NCBI RefSeq assembly: GCF_030295935.1
Contig: NZ_AP027362.1
Span: 930,001-994,000, forward strand
Source: Thalassotalea piscium
GTDB lineage: Bacteria; Pseudomonadota; Gammaproteobacteria; Enterobacterales; Alteromonadaceae
Reading direction: 5' to 3'
Length of the DNA: 64,000 bases
The notes beneath the pieces are model-generated. The model saw only the letters and a list, made by a program, of their open reading frames with translations. It made no database searches and was not told the origin of the DNA. How positions within the stretch are numbered: the first letter of the stretch is position 1; every line of letters begins with the position of its first letter. A program made the position numbers and the translations under genes. This document shows positions 27,659 to 36,110 of this stretch, one piece after another.

Positions 27659-29416
27659 CTACTTGTTTACATATATCACATTAAACATGACTTTTCTTGA
27701 AGTATTATTGACCTTTTCAATATCTAATTGGCCTAAACCCGTAGTGAATATTTTTTCATCAGCTATACCAAGCTGTTTAAGGGTATTGGCGGTGTTTTCC
27801 GCTCTTTTAAGGCTAATGTTTTTGTTAGTTTTTGTTGAACCAGAGTTATCGCTACTGCCCATAATAATAAGCCCAACATTAAGGTTTAGTTCTTCAGCTA
27901 GCTTATTTAATAAAGTAAATTGTTGATATAGTTGATTTAAAGTTTGCTGCATTGTGGCAGTTATTTCTTCACTTGATACATCAAAACTGAGTTGAATGGT
28001 TGATATTTTACCAATTAAATCTTGAAAAACTTGCTGCTTAATTTGTACAGGGCTACTCGCTTCTTGATTATTGGTGACTTTTAATCCTGATAAGTTAAGA
28101 TTTTTTTGATTGATTATTCCAACTTTAGCTAATTGATCAAGGAGTGTATCAAGGGATGTAGAATCAATTTCACCAGTGACTATTAATATGTCATCTTTCC
28201 ATTGGCTACTTATTTTTTTAAATTGAGCGGTAATTTTTTTCGCTTTTACTTCTATTAGCTTTTGATCTAACGATAGGTAAAGCCGCTCGTTAAGTGTTAA
28301 TTGAGTAAAAGTGAGCTTCTTCGAGTCTAACCACTCTTGAACAGTAATCGCATCTGGGTCACGTAAGATATTTATTTCTACATTATCATTATTAATAACG
28401 TTAATATGCTGAATAATAACCCCTGGCTGTTGGCCTAGTTCATTTAGCTGTGTTTTTAATTGCTCTAACGAATGCCATAGATTAATGCGTGAAGCTATTA
28501 GGGCCAGAAACAATGTAACTGCAAGCCAAGCAAACCAGGGGACTTTTTTCTTCTTAGTCTCAGTGCTTTTTTCTTCTGCGAGTAAACAGTCTCTTAATAA
28601 GTTATCAGCATTATCAAAGCTACTATTATCACCATCAAACTCGGAAAGTTCATTTGCATAAATAGTATGTAAGCTTTCGATGGTTATTTGTAATTGATGG
28701 CTTAAGCTTTGAGGTGGGTTGCCAGTAACAGCGGCTACAAGTATTGCATTGGGGCCAGGCTTTAGAAGTAGAGTAAAGCTTTCAGTAGTAACTGTTTGTA
28801 ATTGCTCTTTCATTCCTTCGGGACTTTGTGAAAACGAGTCACCAATAAAGTCATTAATAGCACTTAACATTGAAGAGATAACATCGGCGTTGCTATTATC
28901 ATGATTATCGAAACTAACAGAGTTTAATAACAAGCCTGTTTCATGATGGATTAAAAACACATGCTCAACTCGGTATACAAAAGTTTGTGATGCAATGTAT
29001 TGGCTAAAGCTAATACCAGCCCTCCAGGCAGAAAACCGCCATTTTAGCCCCTTAATAGTTAAACTATTCTCAAGCAGTTGATTTGTTTTCTCCATAAAGT
29101 CTGTTAAAAATGCCGCAACAGACTTTCTTACTAAACTACCCATTAAAGGGTATAACGAGCTAATAAGGCGATCACTATGATGGGTAACAGAGTCTTCAAC
29201 AGCATTTTGTACTAAGGGTAAGAGTACTTTATTAACAGAGCCGTCTTTTGTTTCGCGATCGTGTAATGCTTCAGTTAATACATCACTGACAACTGCTCGT
29301 GCATTCTTTTTTATAGCACGAGTTACCAGCTGATGATCTTCTCCAAGTATCAGGGTTCTAAGTTGTTCGAGCTCTTGTTGAGGTTCAACTTGCTCAGTTG
29401 AAGTCGACTTTGGCAT
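27659..29416 (-). CDS. Membrane protein with longin/Roadblock-like cytosolic region and OmpA-like C-terminus
   Basis: A 585-residue protein. Residues 1-140 are helical and charged. Residues about 145-255 alternate strands and helices in the order of a longin/Roadblock fold (VEHVFLIHHETGLLL, helix DVISSMLSAINDFI, strand ESFTLLLKPGPNAILVAAVT, helix LQITIESLHTIY). One membrane helix, WFAWLAVTLFLALIA, is near residues 290-305. The periplasmic part ends in an OmpA-like domain (IIMGSSDNSGSTKTN, then SLKRAENTANTLKQLGI) able to bind peptidoglycan. The start overlaps the coiled-coil gene (TAATG). The longin assignment is an inference from pattern. Confidence 0.75.
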   Translation of the reverse strand: MPKSTSTEQVEPQQELEQLRTLILGEDHQLVTRAIKKNARAVVSDVLTEALHDRETKDGSVNKVLLPLVQNAVEDSVTHHSDRLISSLYPLMGSLVRKSVAAFLTDFMEKTNQLLENSLTIKGLKWRFSAWRAGISFSQYIASQTFVYRVEHVFLIHHETGLLLNSVSFDNHDNSNADVISSMLSAINDFIGDSFSQSPEGMKEQLQTVTTESFTLLLKPGPNAILVAAVTGNPPQSLSHQLQITIESLHTIYANELSEFDGDNSSFDNADNLLRDCLLAEEKSTETKKKKVPWFAWLAVTLFLALIASRINLWHSLEQLKTQLNELGQQPGVIIQHINVINNDNVEINILRDPDAITVQEWLDSKKLTFTQLTLNERLYLSLDQKLIEVKAKKITAQFKKISSQWKDDILIVTGEIDSTSLDTLLDQLAKVGIINQKNLNLSGLKVTNNQEASSPVQIKQQVFQDLIGKISTIQLSFDVSSEEITATMQQTLNQLYQQFTLLNKLAEELNLNVGLIIMGSSDNSGSTKTNKNISLKRAENTANTLKQLGIADEKIFTTGLGQLDIEKVNNTSRKVMFNVIYVNK

Positions 29417-29955
29417 TATAACTGGTCAGCTTCCAAATTAGTTGCCATGGTTGCAAGTAGTTTAGCCAGTGTTTTTCTGTCTGTTTTCGACGAGCTTAGC
29501 TCGTTAGATACCTCGTCTAGATGTGCTTTTAGTTGCTCAAGTTGCTCATGAAAGTTGGCACTAAGGGCTGCACTTTCACTATCGAGTGATTGATTTAATT
29601 CAGTAAAGTCTTTTTGAGTCGCGGTAGCGAAAATTTCATGCTCAGACGTTAAATGCTTTAGATCTTTTTTCAGCATTTCTTCATTATCATCGTGACTTTT
29701 ATCGATAAAGCTTAATCGCTTATCTAACTCATTAAGCTGATTGTCTATAACTTGTTGAGCACGAATAATATGGTCTGAAAACTTTGTGTCTAAAGCGTTT
29801 AGTGATGCATCAACCTTATTAGATAGTGCAGTAATGTTCTCATAAATGCTTTGTTCAGCAGCACCAAAAACAATTGACCTTAACTGGCTAAGCTCATCTG
29901 TAGAGTCGATAGCTTGATGTTGTTCGGTTTTATCTGTATTTTTTTTATTGGCCAT
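29416..29955 (-). CDS. Coiled-coil protein of the GTPase/OmpA cluster
   Basis: A 179-residue hydrophilic protein with no signal peptide or membrane segment. After residue 35 it is almost continuously helical with heptad-like spacing (ALSNKVDASLNALDTKFSDH, QVIDNQLNELDKRLSF, HEQLEQLKAHLDEVSNEL). Near its N-terminus ELSQLRSIVFG (21-31) resembles ELEQLRTLILG (15-25) in the next protein, suggesting a shared binding motif. It is the first gene of the four-gene group, one base overlap with the OmpA-like gene. Function unknown; a scaffold or adaptor is the simplest guess. Confidence 0.75.
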   Translation of the reverse strand: MANKKNTDKTEQHQAIDSTDELSQLRSIVFGAAEQSIYENITALSNKVDASLNALDTKFSDHIIRAQQVIDNQLNELDKRLSFIDKSHDDNEEMLKKDLKHLTSEHEIFATATQKDFTELNQSLDSESAALSANFHEQLEQLKAHLDEVSNELSSSKTDRKTLAKLLATMATNLEADQL

Positions 29956-30239
29956 TATATCTTCCGTTCAAGCAAGTGTTCTTACTAAGTTTAGTCTAGT
30001 TGAGTTTTTAATATATGCTTAATTTTTACACTATTAATGTTTTAAAACCAATGATTTGTCAATAAAAGCTTGGCTTAAATATTAGCCATAAGTATTCACT
30101 ATACCCTCAGTTTATTGTTAATTACGTGATCTGTATTATTTCAATAGTGTCAGTAATTTTTACAGGTTATGTATTTTATAGAGACACTTCGTATTAAATT
30201 TATAGCTATATATATGAAAATATATACCTTTATTATTAT

Positions 30240-30253
30240 GGTATTTTTTTTGC
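30240..30253 (+). promoter_or_regulatory. Sigma-54-type promoter before the PEP-CTERM gene
   Basis: ATGGTATTTTTTTTGCTT has the invariant GG and GC 10 bases apart, with TTGCT at the -12 element. It lies about 70 bases before the PEP-CTERM start. Sigma-54 control of PEP-CTERM genes through the PrsK/PrsR pair is known in other bacteria. The rest of the 368-base gap (29956-30323) is AT-rich with no gene or repeat element seen. Confidence 0.55.
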
Positions 30254-30323
30254 TTAAGACTTATCAATTATTATTTACAACCAAAATTTTTGTAGATGCA
30301 AATACGAAAGGTAAGGACATAAA

Positions 30324-31052
30324 ATGAAATCAAATATGATAAAAACAAGTGTTGCCGGCTTAATACTAGGCGTTAGCAGCTTGGTTAATGTTGCAAATGC
30401 AGGCTTAATTGACTTAACTAACTGGACCGCTACGAGTGGCGGTACTTGGACTGTTGATAGCAGTGGTACTAGCGTGCTTCAAACACAAAACGGACAACCA
30501 ACCTATTTTTTAAGTGATACCGACTACATTAATACAAAGTTTGACGGGACTTTTGGTGTTGAAACAGCAGGTGATGATGACTTTATAGGTTTTGTTTTTG
30601 GTTATAACAACAGCGATGATTTTTTATTATTTGATTGGAAGCAATCTGATCAAAACTTTAGTGGAATGGCATACTCAGGCTTTACGCTTTCTCATATTAC
30701 TGGCTCCAATGTTAACTTTTGGGATCATTCTGGTAGCGACTTAACAGTGCTAGCCTCTGACTATGCGGGCAATAACGGCTGGGCTGATAACACTGTTTAT
30801 AACTTTACTTTAGATTTCACAACTACCAGTATTAAAATTGATATAGATAATGTGACTATCTTTGATGTTAACGGTAGCTTTAATACAGGCAAGTTTGGTT
30901 TTTATAATTATTCTCAATCATATGTTCGTTATACTGGCTTTGAAGAAACGGTAAGCCCAAGTATTCCTTCTACTTCAGTTCCTGAGCCTAGCACTCTAGC
31001 AATTTTCGCATTAGGAGTTATTGGTTTAGCATCTCGAAGACTTAAAAAATAA
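30324..31052 (+). CDS. PEP-CTERM sorting-domain protein
   Basis: A 242-residue exported protein with a signal peptide ending NVANA before GLIDL. The mature domain is rich in Asp, Gly and aromatic residues (FGVETAGDDDFIGFVFGYN), resembling a thrombospondin C-terminal or lectin-like beta sandwich. It ends with a textbook PEP-CTERM tail: VPEPST, a hydrophobic segment LAIFALGVIGLAS, then RRLKK. Such proteins are processed by exosortase and released or tethered with exopolysaccharide; no exosortase gene is in this window. A GGTAAGG ribosome site precedes the ATG. Confidence 0.9.
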   Translation: MKSNMIKTSVAGLILGVSSLVNVANAGLIDLTNWTATSGGTWTVDSSGTSVLQTQNGQPTYFLSDTDYINTKFDGTFGVETAGDDDFIGFVFGYNNSDDFLLFDWKQSDQNFSGMAYSGFTLSHITGSNVNFWDHSGSDLTVLASDYAGNNGWADNTVYNFTLDFTTTSIKIDIDNVTIFDVNGSFNTGKFGFYNYSQSYVRYTGFEETVSPSIPSTSVPEPSTLAIFALGVIGLASRRLKK

Positions 31053-31084
31053 ACTTGTATTTTTATAATTGTTTACAACAAATA

Positions 31085-31105
31085 AGCACCTTCGGGTGCT
31101 TTTTT
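31085..31105 (+). terminator. Intrinsic terminator after the first PEP-CTERM gene
   Basis: AGCACC-TTCG-GGTGCT followed by TTTTT, about 33 bases after the stop codon. A stable UUCG tetraloop hairpin with a T-tract. The remaining 285 bases up to the next gene hold nothing recognisable. Confidence 0.88.
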
Positions 31106-31390
31106 GATCGGTTAACAAAGAGAAGGCGAGTGTTAAGTCTTAAAGAAAGGTTAGCCTTCAAATATATAAAGTATCCCTCATTAGTTAAGTATCAATAACA
31201 TTAACACTCAAGCGGATTTCCTGATTACAAAAATTAACTTTAGTTTTAATTCCATTTTATTGCTTCTGCATTACAATTTTTAAGATTATTGCTAAAGCCC
31301 TAAAGTAAGTTCCATAATAATCCCTCTCATAATTTAAGGTATAGACTTTGCATTGAATTTATTATGTCAATTTTCTGGTGATGCTTTTCA

Positions 31391-32119
31391 ATGATTAATA
31401 ATATTAATGCTTATAGTAACCTGCTAAGTGCAAACCCTTCTGCATCATCTACTTCAGCTGAGGTTGAAGATATTATTGCTAGCCATAAGCAAAAAGAAGC
31501 AACTGCGCCATTGAATCAGGAAACAAGTACAAATTTATATTTGAGCACCAGAGCGCAAAAAATAAACTCGATCAGTCAAGAGTTCTTTTCTAAAGGTGAT
31601 TTAAACTTTGAAGATATTGACTCACTAAAAATAAGGGCTTATCAGTTAGGGCTTATTAGTAAACAAGAGTACGCACACTTAACTAAAACGGAGCTTTCTG
31701 ATCAAGAGTTATCTGCAAGCAAGGAATTACCAAACAAAAACTTAGTTAATTTTATTGGTGACTTTTTAAAACGGTTAGATGAAACCAATGCAGGGAAACT
31801 TGATACGCCTGAAGACGACAATAATGTAGTTGAAGAGAGTGAAACTCTCGTGTTACTTAAAGAGAGTTTGTTAAAAGCTCAAGTAATTTTAGCTGATGTT
31901 GAAAAAGCAAAAACGAACCCTGATTTTAAGGAGTCTTTAGCTAGTACCCTAGCATTTTTAAATGAAACAATTAGTGCTAATGTTTTTGAAAAAATGCCTC
32001 TTGATGACAAAGTAGGGTTTAGCAAAGTTTATCAGGCGCTTGAAATTGTGGATAAAATATCACCTCAACGATTAAATAATGACAAACTAAACCGCTATAT
32101 ACAAATAGGACTTGATTAG
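31391..32119 (+). CDS. Uncharacterised protein (242 aa)
   Basis: I do not recognise a family. The product is soluble and acidic, without signal peptide or membrane helix. The first 45 residues are Ser/Ala/Thr-rich and probably disordered (NLLSANPSASSTSAEVED). Residues 50-100 and 150-235 are predicted helical by eye (NFEDIDSLKIRAYQLGLISK; VLLKESLLKAQVILADVEKA). The opening resembles the disordered starts of some flagellar or secretion-linked proteins, but that is weak. Single-gene unit between two PEP-CTERM genes. Confidence 0.6.
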   Translation: MINNINAYSNLLSANPSASSTSAEVEDIIASHKQKEATAPLNQETSTNLYLSTRAQKINSISQEFFSKGDLNFEDIDSLKIRAYQLGLISKQEYAHLTKTELSDQELSASKELPNKNLVNFIGDFLKRLDETNAGKLDTPEDDNNVVEESETLVLLKESLLKAQVILADVEKAKTNPDFKESLASTLAFLNETISANVFEKMPLDDKVGFSKVYQALEIVDKISPQRLNNDKLNRYIQIGLD

Positions 32120-32350
32120 CATATCTTAGTATTACCCTTATATATGAATCAATAATGCTTAACTTATTTTAATTGTTGCCAATTTGTTAATTTACTTTTA
32201 TATTATACTCCGCATACTAATTCGAACATTGGTGCAACATTATAATTGCTCAAGCTTAAGCATGTGTTTAATAGGTTTTCAATAATGCCTGTAAGCACTA
32301 TTAATAACTTAATTATCAAGTTTAATGTACAAAGGTAAAATAATAATAAG

Positions 32351-32926
32351 ATGAAGTATAAACTATTGAAATCTATCTTTTGGGCTATAACTTTTATAGT
32401 AGTCAGTAACACTAATATTGCCAATGCAAATTTTATTACTGTTGATAACTGGCATTTAACAACCGATAACCTTGGTGGTTTTCGCCAAAGTTCAGCGTCT
32501 GATCAAGTCTACTATGCAGTCTCTAAAATTTGGAAGTTAGATCGAGCTAATACATTTGAAACTATTGAAGGCTATCACTTTGCTTCATATCAAGAATGGC
32601 GAGACTTAGTTGGCGTTGGTTATAACCCAAATAAAGGTTATAGAAATCAAGGTGGTTGGAATGAGTACGAGTGGGAAGGTATAGAAAGGTCTTTTTTTCT
32701 ATTTTCAGACTCTATCGAAACTGGTTGGTATAAGCATGCAGGTAATAGTGATACCACGGCGAATATAACAGGTTTTTACCAGGGAAGGGAAGGTATCGCT
32801 GGCTTTGTAATGATTAAAAACGCGTTGATTAGTCCTACTGCCATTATTCCTGTTACAGAATCATCAACAATAGTTATTTTTGCATTTGGGATACTTGCTC
32901 TAGTGGCACGAAAATTTAGTCAGTAA
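32351..32926 (+). CDS. Exported protein with variant PEP-CTERM tail
   Basis: A 191-residue protein with a signal peptide (IFWAITFIVVSNTNIANA) and a Trp/Tyr/Gly-rich mature domain (YHFASYQEWRDLVGVGYN; GGWNEYEWEGIERSFFLFSD). The C-terminus has the architecture of a PEP-CTERM signal, a hydrophobic run IVIFAFGILALVA and a basic end RKFSQ, but the usual PEPS is TESS. It may be a diverged sorting signal that still uses exosortase, or one that has lost it. No shared operon with the first PEP-CTERM gene. Confidence 0.75.
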   Translation: MKYKLLKSIFWAITFIVVSNTNIANANFITVDNWHLTTDNLGGFRQSSASDQVYYAVSKIWKLDRANTFETIEGYHFASYQEWRDLVGVGYNPNKGYRNQGGWNEYEWEGIERSFFLFSDSIETGWYKHAGNSDTTANITGFYQGREGIAGFVMIKNALISPTAIIPVTESSTIVIFAFGILALVARKFSQ

Positions 32927-32948
32927 TTAGCGCTGTATAGCAATCATT

Positions 32949-32976
32949 AAAAATACCGGCTTTTGTCGGTATTTTT
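32949..32976. terminator. Bidirectional terminator between PEP-CTERM-like gene and glsA
   Basis: AAAAATACCG ... CGGTATTTTT with an 8-base loop lies between the two converging stop codons. A and T runs on both sides let it act in both directions. Confidence 0.85.
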
Positions 32977-32989
32977 GTAATACCAAACA

Positions 32990-33922
32990 TTAATGATAAA
33001 TAGATAAACCTAACTCTTGCGCTATCCCTGCAATTAAATTCATACCTACTACTGAGTTACCAAAGCTATTTAGTGGCGGACTCCATGTGCAAATTACACC
33101 ATAATTTGGCACAATAGCAATTACACCACCACCGACACCACTTTTAGCGGGTAAGCCAACAGTGAATGCAAACTCACCAGACTGATCATACATACCGCTA
33201 GTAGAAAGTATTGCATTAATACGATGTGCATCTTTTGGACTACAGACTCTTTGATTCGATATAGGATCAAGGCCTTTATTCGCTAAGAAAAGTAGGCTCT
33301 GAGCTAATTGCTCACAGCTCATTGCGACTGAGCATTGTGTAAAGTAATGGGCTAATACGTCAGAAATTTCAGCTTCGATATTACCAAAGCTTTTCATTAA
33401 GTATGCTAGTGCGGCGTTTCTATTGCCATGGGCAAGTTCAGACTGATACACCTCATTATCTACATGTATATTTTCATCCTGTGCTAAATTTCTCAAAAAA
33501 CAAACAAAAGCGAGCTTACTTGCAGAGAAATGACTTGTTAATACATCAGATATTAATAAAGCGCCAGCGTTTATCACCGGGTTTCGAGGAATCCCCTTTT
33601 CCCACTCAAGTTGAATAATAGAATTAAATGGTTGGCCAGAAGGCTCCATTCTAACTCGTTGCCATAATGAATCGCCCATGCGGTTCATTGCCATAACTAA
33701 ACCAAATACTTTAGAGATACTTTGAATTGAAAAAGGGTGTTGATAATCACCTACGCCAACATTTTTTCCATCTAGTGTTGCTACTGAAACAGCGACTAAA
33801 TCGGGCTTTACTTCTTCAAGTGCAGGGATGTAGTTGGCGACTTTTCCTTGCGTATAATGAGAGTGTTGCGAACGCAATAATGCTTGTAACTTACTTTCTA
33901 AATTATTTATACTTTTCTTCAT
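32990..33922 (-). CDS. glsA: Glutaminase
   Basis: Hydrolyses glutamine to glutamate and ammonia. The 310-residue form from ATG 33922 (after AAGGA) has the normal length of the serine-dependent glutaminase family. The frame is open 35 codons further upstream, but that extension has no ribosome site and is unlike the family. Visible motifs include the catalytic FSIQSISKVFGL (Ser-x-x-Lys), NPVINAGALLIS and the C-terminal VPAKSGVGGG-like segment (LPAKSGVGGGVIAIVPN). Confidence 0.93.
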   Translation of the reverse strand: MKKSINNLESKLQALLRSQHSHYTQGKVANYIPALEEVKPDLVAVSVATLDGKNVGVGDYQHPFSIQSISKVFGLVMAMNRMGDSLWQRVRMEPSGQPFNSIIQLEWEKGIPRNPVINAGALLISDVLTSHFSASKLAFVCFLRNLAQDENIHVDNEVYQSELAHGNRNAALAYLMKSFGNIEAEISDVLAHYFTQCSVAMSCEQLAQSLLFLANKGLDPISNQRVCSPKDAHRINAILSTSGMYDQSGEFAFTVGLPAKSGVGGGVIAIVPNYGVICTWSPPLNSFGNSVVGMNLIAGIAQELGLSIYH

Positions 33923-34068
33923 ACAGTCCTTATTGTTTTTCGCGTAGCAAGAGTTAACTATTATGTACAGTCTTAAGTGCATTCTTAAGTACAGTGTTAG
34001 TGTAATTAGTGTCATAGGGAGAAGCAAAAAAAATTGTGTTTAAACGCCTCTTATGAATTGATGTTAGA

Positions 34069-34377
34069 GCGTGTTGATCTTTACTGTAGATTTTTGCAGC
34101 GATTTATTTGGTGTTTATACAAGGCGGAACTTATGTAGTGGTGTTGTTCCCCATAAATAAGTGAAAACGCCGTAGAAAAACCAAAGAGACGCTGTTCAAC
34201 TGATACGTTTAAACATGATCTACTTTTCGTTGCCTACACGGAAGTAGGTACTCAGCGTGAGCAGGACGCGGAAGCTGTCTAGCTCATTTATGTAGAATAG
34301 CTACACTTTACTCGCTACGCCTCAATTAAATCATGTTTAATTCGTACAAGTTTTGTACTCGAAAGTTCAACACGCTC
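34069..34377. mobile_element. 309-bp MITE, family 2, flanked by TA
   Basis: Starts GAGCGTGTTGATCTTTA and ends GAAAGTTCAACACGCTC, flanked by TA on each side. The interior (CCCATAAATAAGTGAAAACG, GAGCAGGACGCGGAAGCTGT) is shared at high identity with the 44889-45187 copy. No ORF. It occupies the middle of the gap between glsA and the metalloprotease gene; the rest of that gap shows nothing else. Confidence 0.85.
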
Positions 34378-34524
34378 TAGTCTCCTTTATAGGCAATTTA
34401 TCTGTATTAATAGGTAATGCTATTACTCAGGAGGCCAATAGGGCTTTATTGAAAATTCTACAACAAAAAGAGTAATGCGGTTAACATTACTCTAAATAAA
34501 TATTTTTGTAATTACTTTTAAAGT

Positions 34525-35265
34525 TTATTTGAATCTAGAAATGCTGTTTTTAGTGTGGTTAACTGTTTTCCATCCATACGACTCGCCAGTTACACCAAAT
34601 CTTCTACCATTTACTGTCCAGTTAGGGTTTGCAAAGTAATCATATTGTGTAGCCGACCCAAATACATGTGGATAAGCCATTATGCTGGTAAAAGAGTTTT
34701 GTACACCATGTCCCATTCCGTCAACATATACACCTCCGCTTGTAGCGCCTTGTTTTCTTGAATGTGCTAAACCTTGGTTGTGTCCTAACTCATGCACAAA
34801 GGTAGAAGCGCCACAGTCAGCAGCAGTAATACTGAACATTTTACTGCTTTGACTACTATATAAATAACCATTTTGACCTTGGCCTACCCAAGCAATACCA
34901 CACGTTTTATAGCCTGGAGTACTAGATTCGCCAGTACCGATTACCGCAATCATATCGGCCTTCCATTGGTTTCGTAGGTTGTTAACCCAGCTACTATTAG
35001 TAAAAGCTCTTAACCAGTCACCATTCGGTGTAGCAGAAGCCGAGACACTTTGTTTACCGACTAAACGTAACGTAAGATTAATGCCATTTTGACGATAAAC
35101 TTGATTACTAAATGAAATTAGTTGATTAATTTTTGTGTGAATATTTGCTGTTTTAGCCACTGCAGAATTCGTATAAAAGATACCAACATCGATGGTCTCC
35201 GCTTTTACGATACTTGCTGTGCTTAACATTGCAGTTAATGCTAGTGTTGAAAGATACTTTTTCAT
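34525..35265 (-). CDS. Secreted metzincin zinc metalloprotease
   Basis: A 246-residue exported protease with a signal peptide (ending SIVKA before ETIDV). The zinc site is HELGHNQGLAH (HExxHxxGxxH) near residue 158, followed by the Met-turn SIMAYP, which places it among the metzincins (M12-like, near the peptidyl-Asp or reprolysin-like bacterial enzymes). There is no propeptide in this protein: the catalytic fold starts right after the signal peptide. The gene upstream, now cut off by an IS66 element 28 bases before this start, encodes a propeptide-like protein. Its promoter is probably disrupted. Confidence 0.88.
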   Translation of the reverse strand: MKKYLSTLALTAMLSTASIVKAETIDVGIFYTNSAVAKTANIHTKINQLISFSNQVYRQNGINLTLRLVGKQSVSASATPNGDWLRAFTNSSWVNNLRNQWKADMIAVIGTGESSTPGYKTCGIAWVGQGQNGYLYSSQSSKMFSITAADCGASTFVHELGHNQGLAHSRKQGATSGGVYVDGMGHGVQNSFTSIMAYPHVFGSATQYDYFANPNWTVNGRRFGVTGESYGWKTVNHTKNSISRFK

Positions 35266-35374
35266 AATTAAACCCTCTATTATTTTCTATTTTGTAAGCG
35301 TCGGTTAAACCACACCTTTTCAATAATCGCCAAACTAAATAAACTCCTCAATAATTTACTATTGAGGATATATC

Positions 35375-35677
35375 ATGACCCGAAGAACGTTAGATGATTG
35401 GACGAAACTTATTGAACAACAAGCCCAAAGTGGCTTATCTATTCTTGCTTTTTGTAGGCAACACCTGATACCTACGTCAAATTTTTATAAATACCGACAT
35501 AAAATTGAACACCTCAATCAAACATCGGGTTTTGTAAAAGCTAAGGTAGCAACAAAGGTAACAACTCAACCTGCCGATGCAACAATACACATAGTCTTTG
35601 GCGACACAAGGTTAACGCTACCTCATCATTGCGAACCAACATGGTTAGCTGAACTTATTAAAGCGTTACACGCATGA
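35375..35677 (+). CDS. tnpA: IS66 accessory protein TnpA
   Basis: A 100-residue IS66 accessory protein with an N-terminal helix-turn-helix-like segment (WTKLIEQQAQSGLSILAFCR) resembling IS66/IS3-type transposase helpers. The rest is a short beta-rich tail ending in LAELIKALHA. Required with TnpB for transposition in studied IS66 elements. Its stop overlaps the tnpB start (ATGA). Confidence 0.9.
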   Translation: MTRRTLDDWTKLIEQQAQSGLSILAFCRQHLIPTSNFYKYRHKIEHLNQTSGFVKAKVATKVTTQPADATIHIVFGDTRLTLPHHCEPTWLAELIKALHA

Positions 35678-36024
35678 AGATGTTTGTTGATGTGCCTGAT
35701 GTCTATTTACACCGCCAGTTTGTCGACTTTCGCAAATCCATTAATGGTTTATCGGCTTTGCTCGATAGTGAGCTGCAATTACCCGTGCTCTCTGGGGCTT
35801 TGTTTGTGTTTTGTAATAAAGGTCGCGATAAATTAAAAATTTTGTATTGGGATCAGACGGGTTTTGCGCTGTGGTATAAACGCCTTGAGCGAGATAAATT
35901 TAAGTGGCCAACAAGGTTAACTGAATCGACCATGGAGCTCACCGAGCAGCAATTACATTGGCTGTTATCTGGCTTTGATGTGGTGGGCCATCAAGCGATG
36001 AGCCTCGATAATTTGTCCTTATAA
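35674..36024 (+). CDS. tnpB: IS66 accessory protein TnpB (Orf2)
   Basis: A 116-residue protein of the IS66 Orf2 family. Diagnostic segments are VDFRKSINGLSALL near residue 20, GALFVFCNKGRDKLKILYWD near residue 40 and the RLERDKFKWP stretch. Overlaps tnpA by four bases and precedes tnpC by about 87 bases. Molecular role within the transposome is not established. Confidence 0.95.
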   Translation: MKMFVDVPDVYLHRQFVDFRKSINGLSALLDSELQLPVLSGALFVFCNKGRDKLKILYWDQTGFALWYKRLERDKFKWPTRLTESTMELTEQQLHWLLSGFDVVGHQAMSLDNLSL

Positions 36025-36110
36025 CCTGCGATCATAAGCAGCAGTTATCGATCACGAAATAGTCTAGGTAATAACAACAACTTAACCATTTACTCTGGTA
36101 AAATAACTGC

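Noticed and set aside
32270..32292. Sigma-54-like GG...GC pair before the second PEP-CTERM-type gene
   Set aside because: The best pair (AATAGG ... ATGCCT) has 11 bases between GG and GC instead of 10, and the -12 side is not TTGC. Not reported as a promoter.
33923..34027. 35-codon N-terminal extension of glutaminase
   Set aside because: No ribosome site, composition unlike the family; ATG 33922 has AAGGA and gives the standard length.
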